Below are positions 18,875-25,196 of a DNA stretch of 64,000 bases, in pieces; position 1 is the first letter of the stretch; each line of letters begins with the position of its first letter. The position numbers and the translations under genes were made by a program. The stretch lies in the NCBI RefSeq assembly GCF_018860585.1, contig NZ_JAHKPR010000048.1, positions 10,200 to 74,199 on the forward strand, written 5' to 3'. The notes under the pieces were generated by a model. That model did no database searches and was not told the DNA's origin. It was given only the letters and a program-made list of their open reading frames with translations. The DNA is from Colwellia sp. E2M01 (GTDB lineage Bacteria; Pseudomonadota; Gammaproteobacteria; Enterobacterales; Alteromonadaceae).

Positions 18875-19542
18875 TAGAAGACGATGATAATTTACGAAAT
18901 TCTTTGGCAGATAACTTAGAAATTGAAGGCTACCAAGTATTTTCGTTCGCCTTAATCGAAGAAAGCCGCCAGTGGTTAACTGAAAACACCGTAGATTTAA
19001 TAGTGTTAGACATTATGTTACCCGACGGTAATGGCTATGAATTAGCCCGTTGGATACGCCAACACTGCGACGTATTAATTTTAATGTTAACCGCTCGCAG
19101 CTTAGAAAAAGACGTAGTTGAAGGGTTTATTGCCGGTACTGATGATTATGTCAGCAAGCCTTATCGCATTAACGAATTGTTATTACGAATAAAAGCATTA
19201 TTACGCCGAAAACCAACAGTCAGCGATGTTGCCATTACCTCCATCAATGGCTTTGAAGTTAATTGGCAGTTAAGAGAAGTAAGAAAAGATAACGAAGAAA
19301 TTCATTTAACCAAAACAGCTTTCGATATTTTACATTTCTTGTTCAGCCACCAAAATAACACCTGCAGCCGAGATGATATTTTAGATGCAGTTTGGGGGAA
19401 GGATGTTTATGTTGATAACCGCACCGTTGATAATTTTATTCATAACTTAAAAAAACAATTAGCGGTTACACAAGACTCTGATTATAAAATTAAAACTATT
19501 CGCGGCGTTGGTTATAGCTTGGTCACCCAAACAGCTAAATAA
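18853..19542 (+). CDS. OmpR/PhoB-family response regulator
   Basis: Receiver domain (residues 1-118) with acidic pocket EDD at 9-11, phosphoacceptor Asp 53 in VLDIMLPDGNG and conserved Lys in SKPY near 103, followed by an OmpR-type winged-helix DNA-binding domain (about 130-228; ends with KIKTIRGVGYSLV). The length (229 aa) is typical. The start codon, preceded by GAAGG, lies inside the histidine kinase gene, so the pair is translationally coupled and surely cognate. Targets are unknown; the operon's vWA gene is the obvious candidate for autoregulation. Confidence 0.93.
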   Translation: MANSILIVEDDDNLRNSLADNLEIEGYQVFSFALIEESRQWLTENTVDLIVLDIMLPDGNGYELARWIRQHCDVLILMLTARSLEKDVVEGFIAGTDDYVSKPYRINELLLRIKALLRRKPTVSDVAITSINGFEVNWQLREVRKDNEEIHLTKTAFDILHFLFSHQNNTCSRDDILDAVWGKDVYVDNRTVDNFIHNLKKQLAVTQDSDYKIKTIRGVGYSLVTQTAK

Positions 19543-19597
19543 CGATCTAGTTGCTGATTGGAGTCTGTAAAAAGTCACATAATTATTGAAATTTCTA

Positions 19598-21955
19598 TTA
19601 CGTATCGCTGTATACCGCAAACTGATTTTTACCACTGTTTTTTGCTTGATACATGGCTTTATCAGCTTCATTTAAAAGCATATCAACCGTTTTTGGTGTT
19701 TCTCCGTTAAAGAAAGAAATACCGATACTGGCTGAAACAATTAATTTATTTCCTTTATATTCAAGTGGTTGATTCAGGTTGTTTAATAGTTTTGTCGCTA
19801 TATTTAAAATCCCTTGCTGATCGGTTACTTGATTAAAAAGTATTACAAACTCGTCGCCACCAATACGTGCACTGGTGTCAGTTTTCCGTATTTGATTTTG
19901 TAGTTTTTGTGCTGCATTAACGAGTACTGCATCACCTGATTCATGGCTATAATTATCGTTAATCGCTTTAAAGCCATCTAAATCTATAAACATTACAGCA
20001 ATGGTTGCGCGTGTTCTGTTTGCTGCTAAAACACTTTGCTCTAACCGTTCAAGAATAAGTTTTCTGTTGGGTAAGCCGGTTAATTTATCGTACATTGCCG
20101 CTTCATATAAATGCTGTTCGTAGGCTTTTTGTTCTGATATATCAGAGAAAAAGTGCACGTAACTTACAATATTTCCTTTATCATCAGGTATCGGGCTAAT
20201 CCTTAACCATTGCGGATATACCTCTCCCGATTTTTTCACTTTCCATATTTCCCCTTGCCAATAACTATGTTCTGTAAGATGGTCGGAAATTCCCTGATAA
20301 AAGCTATCATCGTGTTTATTTGAATTTAAAAATGATAATGGTTTTCCTAGTATTTCCTTTTTTGTATACCCGGTTATGTCACAAAAAGCGGGGTTAATAT
20401 CAACAATAATTTCATTAATATCAGCCACCATTAAACCTTCAGCGGCGTAACGAAATACATTACTTGCAAGGCGATCTTTTTCTTGTAACAGGTGTTGCTG
20501 GGTAATATCTATAATTGTACCAATTGACTTGTACGCTTCACCTTGGTTATTAAAAAAAGTATTACACCTTTCTTCTACGTATTTAATAGTGCCATTAGCC
20601 ATTTGTAAGCGATAAATAATGTGATATGGCTTTTTAGAAGTTAACGAATTTTGATAAGCAAGGTTAACTTGGGCTCTGTCTTCATCATGCACTACCGTAA
20701 GAAGGTGATCATAAAGTGCTAATTTACTGTCCTTTTCAATTTCAAAAATGCGAAATATTTCATTTGAACAATAGAGAGTTTGACTAGCTAAGTTATATTC
20801 CCATGAACCAATGTGCGCTATTTTTTGAGCGGCATTTAAACGTTTTTCACTCTCATTAATTTCTTGTATTTGTTCATTTATTCTCTTTTTAAATTGGCGA
20901 GAACTTGAGTGAACCGCTAATAAAAATAAAAACTCTACAAAGATATAACCGAGTAAGCCGTAGATATAATTAAACCAAATAGACTGATTTAATGTTGCGA
21001 CTTCATCATTAATATTACGCCATAAGAAAATTGAACCAACGGGTTTTCCTCCAGTTAATTCGGCTTTAAAATCGTAAAGAGGGAATGAGGTTAGTGCGAT
21101 ATGTTGATTATCAAAAAACAATGCTCTGGTTTCAGTTTTTGCAAGGTTAAAGCCCTGCGTGATTTTTTCATCAACTAAACCAGATACATTTTCTATAGTC
21201 GCACTTTCTAAAAAGCAATCACAAGACCCTATACTATGATTTTCAAATTTAGTGATAATAGCTTCTGGCCACATGTTTTTTTCAACATGATTTCTATTTA
21301 AAAATACAGCGCCATTTATGCCAACTTTTTCGATTAAAGCGGTTAATACATTATCAAAAGATGAGCCGACTTCTAAAGCGCCAACATTGACTTTTTCACC
21401 ATTGTCGAGCGTGTGAATAATAGGTATGGCACTTCTTAAGCCTGAATAAATACGCCCAGTTTCAAAACCATGAACTGCTTTATGTTGTTGGTTAACGTTA
21501 ACAATAGTGTGACGAACTTCGTCCATATTGTCGCCAAACTTACCGGGTTTATGTACTCTTAAAAAGCTTGTTGAGCCTGGGCCGAAGTGATAATGCAGTT
21601 GTCTAACCGCATGCTTATTTTGTAATTGTTGCCAGCTATCTGCCAGTTTTTTATTTAATTGATTTCGTACTTCCGCAAGCGATACTTCACTACTTTTTTG
21701 TAAATTAAGTAGATAAGCTTGATAAAATAATGCATTTAGCTCTTTGTTATTACCAATGAAATCAACAAGACTAGAAAGTTTTTCGTAGGATTGATGTAAG
21801 ATTAATTCATAATTTAATTTAAGATCATTACCTGCGCGGTTTAACTCTTGTTCAAAAGTTTGTTCAGCAATTTTTTTATTGGCGAGAACAAAAAACAAAT
21901 CAATAATGAGGATGACTACACTAATAGTTATTAAACTTTTTCGACTAAAACGCAC
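19598..21955 (-). CDS. dCache-PAS-PAS-GGDEF diguanylate cyclase
   Basis: Membrane-bound c-di-GMP synthase (785 aa). One helix lies near residues 7-27 and a large periplasmic sensor spans about 30-335; the segment FLRVHKPGKFGDNMDEVR with FETGRIYSGLRSAIPIIH resembles the dCache_3 double-sensor domain. A second helix lies near 340-362, then two PAS domains (about 375-490 and 495-615), then a GGDEF domain. The active-site GGDEF is intact and is preceded at five residues by RKTD, an RxxD inhibitory site, so product feedback inhibition is expected. There is no EAL domain. It is convergent with the response regulator gene and divergent from the PEP-CTERM gene. Confidence 0.92.
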   Translation of the reverse strand: MRFSRKSLITISVVILIIDLFFVLANKKIAEQTFEQELNRAGNDLKLNYELILHQSYEKLSSLVDFIGNNKELNALFYQAYLLNLQKSSEVSLAEVRNQLNKKLADSWQQLQNKHAVRQLHYHFGPGSTSFLRVHKPGKFGDNMDEVRHTIVNVNQQHKAVHGFETGRIYSGLRSAIPIIHTLDNGEKVNVGALEVGSSFDNVLTALIEKVGINGAVFLNRNHVEKNMWPEAIITKFENHSIGSCDCFLESATIENVSGLVDEKITQGFNLAKTETRALFFDNQHIALTSFPLYDFKAELTGGKPVGSIFLWRNINDEVATLNQSIWFNYIYGLLGYIFVEFLFLLAVHSSSRQFKKRINEQIQEINESEKRLNAAQKIAHIGSWEYNLASQTLYCSNEIFRIFEIEKDSKLALYDHLLTVVHDEDRAQVNLAYQNSLTSKKPYHIIYRLQMANGTIKYVEERCNTFFNNQGEAYKSIGTIIDITQQHLLQEKDRLASNVFRYAAEGLMVADINEIIVDINPAFCDITGYTKKEILGKPLSFLNSNKHDDSFYQGISDHLTEHSYWQGEIWKVKKSGEVYPQWLRISPIPDDKGNIVSYVHFFSDISEQKAYEQHLYEAAMYDKLTGLPNRKLILERLEQSVLAANRTRATIAVMFIDLDGFKAINDNYSHESGDAVLVNAAQKLQNQIRKTDTSARIGGDEFVILFNQVTDQQGILNIATKLLNNLNQPLEYKGNKLIVSASIGISFFNGETPKTVDMLLNEADKAMYQAKNSGKNQFAVYSDT

Positions 21956-22215
21956 TAATAAAACCTTATTTATAAAATAGAAATACAGGCCAACTATTCA
22001 TCCTTTAATATAGTGGCCTAATGTTATGAAAATAACTAATACAGACGATATAGTACACCAAAAGTTTATACTTTAAGAATTCGCCTTGTTATCGTCACAA
22101 TCTATATAGTGTACTAGAAGCGAGTTAAATAAGTTTGATCCACGCCTAATTAAACGAATAAAGCTAGAATAAAGCCAAAACAGCAAAATATTGACTACCA
22201 TCTATAGCGCTAAGT

Positions 22216-22252
22216 CATATGTTAATATTCTGCACATATTGTTTAACATATG
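22216..22252. promoter_or_regulatory. inverted repeat, candidate activator site
   Basis: CATATGTTAA (22216-22225) and its exact reverse complement TTAACATATG (22243-22252) are separated by 17 bases. The site lies about 120-160 bases upstream of the candidate sigma-54 promoter at 22372, a usual distance for enhancer-binding activators. No regulator is identified. Confidence 0.45.
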
Positions 22253-22371
22253 TAAAAATATTAATATAATTAAGCACTTACGGTGTTTTTTATGTCGGTA
22301 AGCTTTACACTTTAAATTGCACTTAAGAACAATAACGTTCTAACATCATGAAATATCTTGCTTTTGCAATA

Positions 22372-22389
22372 TTGGCCTAATAACTGCTT
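22372..22389 (+). promoter_or_regulatory. candidate sigma-54 (-24/-12) promoter
   Basis: TTGGCCTAATAACTGCTT has GG at 22374-22375 and GC at 22386-22387 with exactly ten bases between them, and matches the RpoN consensus at TTGGC and TGCT. The expected transcript start (about 22399) leaves a 35-base leader with AAGAGG before the ATG at 22434. PEP-CTERM genes controlled by PrsK/PrsR with RpoN are known in other proteobacteria, which supports the reading. Confidence 0.55.
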
Positions 22390-22433
22390 ATTAATAACTA
22401 ATATTTTATTAAATTTAGCATTAAGAGGTAATT

Positions 22434-23135
22434 ATGCAAATTTCAAAACAGTTCATTTCAAGTGCGTTCGCAAGTTTATGCTTATTGACAGCAATCGTTT
22501 CGACTCAAGCAAGTGCAAGCATAATAGCGCCAGAATACATTGTGAATGCATCAATAAATGGTGACAGTAACTCTGTTGGCGCTGTAGGCGGTAACAACTT
22601 CGATTACATTAATGAAATTTTTGTACGTGAGCGTAAATCAGACAATCAACAGTTACGTACTGCGTCTTTTGTTCAGTTTGATTTAACAGGCTTAACAGCA
22701 AGTATTGTAAATTCATCATCTTTTTCTGCTTCATTCGAAGCGGATTTAACAAGTAAATTAAACCCAAAAAACGACTTAGCTGTAATGATTGGTGCCGTAA
22801 ATAATCAAACTTGGGATAATTCATTATTTACAGGTACAGTGCCATTATTTGAGTGGGCTGCAGACTCATTAAACCCAGAAGTATTTGCGAGCAACGTAAA
22901 TGTTAACATTGCTACTGCAGAAACGTTCTCTGTTGACGTTACCAATATTGTTCGTAGTTGGGTTAATGGTGACACAGTAAACAACGGTTTTGTTTTATAC
23001 GGTAATGCACGTCAATACCAAGGCGCTGCGTTTGAAAATACTAAATTAAGCGTACAAGTACCTGAGCCTACATCAATTGCATTAATGGCTATTGCTCTTA
23101 TTGGCTTTGTTGCACGTCGTTCAATAAAATCATAA
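22434..23135 (+). CDS. PEP-CTERM-anchored DNRLRE-type surface protein
   Basis: Exported protein (233 aa) destined for exosortase processing. A Sec signal peptide covers about 1-28 (ending ASAS). The body has the beta-sandwich DNRLRE/disaggregatase-like look: RTASFVQFDLTGL near 73-85 and VDVTNIVRSWVNGDTVNNGF near 172-191. The C-terminus is a textbook PEP-CTERM tag: VPEPTSIALMAIALIGFVARRS (PEP motif, hydrophobic helix, basic tail). Such proteins accompany exopolysaccharide/floc production; the matching exosortase EpsH/XrtA must be elsewhere in the genome. Ribosome site AAGAGG; a strong terminator follows. Confidence 0.88.
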   Translation: MQISKQFISSAFASLCLLTAIVSTQASASIIAPEYIVNASINGDSNSVGAVGGNNFDYINEIFVRERKSDNQQLRTASFVQFDLTGLTASIVNSSSFSASFEADLTSKLNPKNDLAVMIGAVNNQTWDNSLFTGTVPLFEWAADSLNPEVFASNVNVNIATAETFSVDVTNIVRSWVNGDTVNNGFVLYGNARQYQGAAFENTKLSVQVPEPTSIALMAIALIGFVARRSIKS

Positions 23136-23162
23136 GACATTAATTAACCATAATTCATGATA

Positions 23163-23194
23163 AAGGCACTGATTGATAATCAGTGCCTTTTTTA
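23163..23194 (+). terminator. rho-independent terminator of the PEP-CTERM gene
   Basis: Perfect 12-bp stem AAGGCACTGATT/AATCAGTGCCTT with a 3-base loop (23163-23189), followed by a T-run. It lies 27 bases after the PEP-CTERM stop. Confidence 0.9.
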
Positions 23195-23260
23195 TTTTTA
23201 TAATTAAAATAGTTGTTATCTTCTTGCAGTAACAGCTTTTAGTTCTGTATCTAGGCTTGC

Positions 23261-23785
23261 TTATTTAGGCCACAACTCCATTTCACAAATACTGTAATCA
23301 ATATCTTTCGGTGGCTCGTGAGGCATTGTATCTACTTGGAAATACCCCCAAACAGCTATGCCAACCATAATGGTAGGTACAATTATATGCCCTACTGATT
23401 TAAAGGTGCCTTTCCAGCCTTTAAGGATTTTTGTCGGCTTTAATACCTTCATACCTTTTGGCGGAAACTGTTTATCTTTAAGCCCTTTGATGCCAATTGG
23501 CATCGTGAAAACTCCAATTATTAACGCACAAAACAACGGTAAACCTACAAGTACTGAATGCCATAGCACTGATATGCCAGAGAATCCTAATGGCGTATGG
23601 CAATGCGCCGTTCTCGCATACCAGCCAATAAAAGGGAAAACCCATTTTTCATGGGTAATTACAATAAAAGTTGCCGCTAACATCATTAGCAGTATTATGC
23701 GAATCCGCTCATTTTTCGGGTATTGTTCAGCATATTCTACTGTTTCTTCGTTTTTCTTTTCGGTTTTGAATTTGATAATACTCAT
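23261..23785 (-). CDS. uncharacterised membrane protein
   Basis: A 174-residue protein with a charged cytoplasmic N-terminus (about 1-28) and three probable helices (about 29-48, 72-96 and 135-152). The conserved-looking segments WYARTAHCHTPLGFSGISVLWH near 56-77 and FPPKGMKVLKPTKILKGWKG near 108-127 recall a family of small uncharacterised gammaproteobacterial membrane proteins, but I cannot name it. It is preferred over a 144-codon ORF on the opposite strand because of its coherent membrane topology and normal codon use. Followed on the same strand upstream by the MAPEG gene with a 32-base gap, so possibly co-transcribed. Confidence 0.7.
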   Translation of the reverse strand: MSIIKFKTEKKNEETVEYAEQYPKNERIRIILLMMLAATFIVITHEKWVFPFIGWYARTAHCHTPLGFSGISVLWHSVLVGLPLFCALIIGVFTMPIGIKGLKDKQFPPKGMKVLKPTKILKGWKGTFKSVGHIIVPTIMVGIAVWGYFQVDTMPHEPPKDIDYSICEMELWPK

Positions 23786-23817
23786 TCCTTAAGTAAAAAA
23801 TGCGGTTTCTGAATAGG

Positions 23818-24231
23818 TTATATTTTCTGTATTAGTAAGTTAATCCACAACGCCATAACGCACATAAATGAAGCCCAAAATGTCAGCATACGATGTAAAA
23901 TATGGTTATAAGTTAAATGAATAATTGAGTGCGCAACACGAGAAATAATAAACAACCAAGCAAACACTAGCGCAACAGAGCTTTCGATACCGAAACAAAT
24001 ATAGAGAGTACAAACCACGTAAAATAGCGTCGGTATCTCAAATTGATTGTTAAAATTACGTGTTGTTTTGGTAATGAAATCAGGCACATCTTGCCCGTCC
24101 ATTAACCGAAAATACTTAGGGCTTAGTTCACCTGTTTTCACACTAGCGAATCTAGCTTTAACAGCAATACAGGCAATAATAAACGTTAGTAATACCATTG
24201 CAAACATGGGGTATAACAATAAAGTACTCAT
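23818..24231 (-). CDS. MAPEG-family membrane protein
   Basis: Small four-helix membrane protein (137 aa) of the MAPEG superfamily (membrane-associated eicosanoid/glutathione metabolism). The family core is visible: TRNFNNQFEIPTLFYVVCTLY near 54-74 and RVAHSIIHLTYN near 95-106. Bacterial members are mostly uncharacterised; some have glutathione transferase activity. It lies in a run of three small membrane-protein genes on the minus strand (23261-24827). Confidence 0.85.
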   Translation of the reverse strand: MSTLLLYPMFAMVLLTFIIACIAVKARFASVKTGELSPKYFRLMDGQDVPDFITKTTRNFNNQFEIPTLFYVVCTLYICFGIESSVALVFAWLFIISRVAHSIIHLTYNHILHRMLTFWASFMCVMALWINLLIQKI

Positions 24232-24323
24232 TAAAATGATCGCTCCTGATGAGAATTATATTACCAAAATAATAGCTTAAATAAGATTAACTTAAGTGAT
24301 TAGATTAGATGAATAAAATAGAT

Positions 24324-24355
24324 GACTAAATGATTAAATGATTAAATGATTAAAT
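24324..24355. repeat. short tandem octamer repeat
   Basis: GACTAAAT followed by three perfect GATTAAAT units, in the AT-rich gap between two membrane-protein genes. Probably a slippage-generated microsatellite with no coding role. Confidence 0.7.
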
Positions 24356-24407
24356 TACACTTTTAGCATAACAGGACGAATACTTATACTCCTCAACCCA
24401 TCACGAC

Positions 24408-24827
24408 TCAAAGCTTTGACCATTTTTGTTTGAGGCCAATAAAATGAACAATACCAAAGCTTAAACAAATAAATGAACTCCACACCCAAAACTCTGGGGA
24501 ACGCCCCATAGGGTTATTCACTAATAATAATCCGAGAATACCGCGAGTTAAATAGATACAGGTGATTAAAATAAGTCCTAAACGCAGTAAAGGTAAGCGA
24601 ACAATAACACCTGCCGCAGAGAAAGCGTAAAGTGACCAAACTGATAAAACTAATACAATACCGCTAGTGATCAAGGTTGGTTGCATGCTACCGCGCTCGG
24701 CAAGTTGTGCCATTCCCTCCCCCGCACCAAAAAAACGATACCAAGAAGCACCAAAGTAAATACAACCAAGATGTAAAATAGCAGCTATTGCACTTAAAAC
24801 GCCGGCAATAATTAAAGATATATTCAT
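24408..24827 (-). CDS. uncharacterised four-helix membrane protein
   Basis: A 139-residue hydrophobic protein with four predicted helices (about 4-27, 51-72, 80-100 and 112-130). The loop YFGASWYRFFGAGEGMAQLAERG between helices 1 and 2 looks conserved-family-like, and I have seen similar small proteins annotated only as hypothetical membrane proteins. No catalytic motif. It starts just downstream of the HigA remnant region on the same strand. Confidence 0.7.
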   Translation of the reverse strand: MNISLIIAGVLSAIAAILHLGCIYFGASWYRFFGAGEGMAQLAERGSMQPTLITSGIVLVLSVWSLYAFSAAGVIVRLPLLRLGLILITCIYLTRGILGLLLVNNPMGRSPEFWVWSSFICLSFGIVHFIGLKQKWSKL

Positions 24828-24850
24828 AGGTTAAAAAACCTCCTTGTTAA

Positions 24851-25045
24851 TTAGTAAACGAGTACCTCTAAGCCTTTATGAGCAACCAGATTAAGCAGCT
24901 TTAATGAGGTTCCTTTTGGTGATTTCCCACCTTGTTCCCATGATTTTACTGTCGAAGGGCTTGTATTTAAATACGCAGCAAAAACACTTTGACTCACATG
25001 AAAACTTTCACGGATAGCTTTAATGCATCCCTTCCTTAAATAAAA
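24851..25045 (-). pseudogene. remnant of a HigA-type antitoxin (C-terminal HTH only)
   Basis: The open minus-strand frame encodes KAIRESFHVSQSVFAAYL, then STVKSWEQGGKSPKG and SLKLLNLVAHKGLEVLVY before a TAA. This is the XRE-type helix-turn-helix and tail of HigA2/NadS-like antitoxins, whose members normally have 95-105 residues. Here only about 60 codons remain. An in-frame TAG lies at 25046-25048 and no ATG occurs before the HTH, and the ATG near the ribosome-like AAGGAAGG is followed at once by a stop in another frame. No toxin gene lies on either side. Reading it as a decayed toxin-antitoxin locus fits best; translation from GTG is possible but would remove helix 1. Confidence 0.72.
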
Positions 25046-25070
25046 CTATAACGCTTAGCGTTATAGTTTT
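25042..25070. promoter_or_regulatory. 29-bp palindrome, probable antitoxin operator
   Basis: A near-perfect palindrome: 14-base arms around a single central base at 25056 (left arm begins AAAACTATAACGC, right arm ends GCGTTATAGTTTT). It lies immediately upstream of the HigA remnant, where autoregulated HigBA/NadS loci carry their operator. It may also fold as a hairpin, but no T-tract follows on either strand. Confidence 0.6.
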
Positions 25071-25196
25071 CACTTGGTAGATACGTATTTTGATATTTTT
25101 TGTTTGATATATAACCCAAAAAGAAAGCTAAAAAATATTAACAGATGTTTATTATAGCTTCTGGCTAGTGGGTTTAATGGTTATATTTCTTTGTTA

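Larger units (their letters stand above)
21956..22433. other. 478-base intergenic region upstream of the PEP-CTERM gene
   Basis: No coding potential beyond short shadows. It contains a 10-bp inverted repeat with 17-base spacer (22216-22252) and a GG-N10-GC promoter-like element (22372-22389), listed separately, which together look like an enhancer and a sigma-54 promoter for the gene at 22434. Confidence 0.5.

Noticed and set aside
22051-22116. Inverted repeat TAGTACAC/GTGTACTA upstream of the PEP-CTERM gene
   Set aside because: Eight-base arms 50 bases apart are expected by chance in AT-rich DNA of this length.
23358-23792. 144-codon ORF on the plus strand opposite the membrane protein at 23261
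   Set aside because: The minus-strand frame has coherent membrane topology and fits the gene run there; the plus frame is a shadow with irregular composition.
24324-24355. CRISPR-like or regulatory direct repeats
   Set aside because: Units are 8 bases without spacers; a simple microsatellite.
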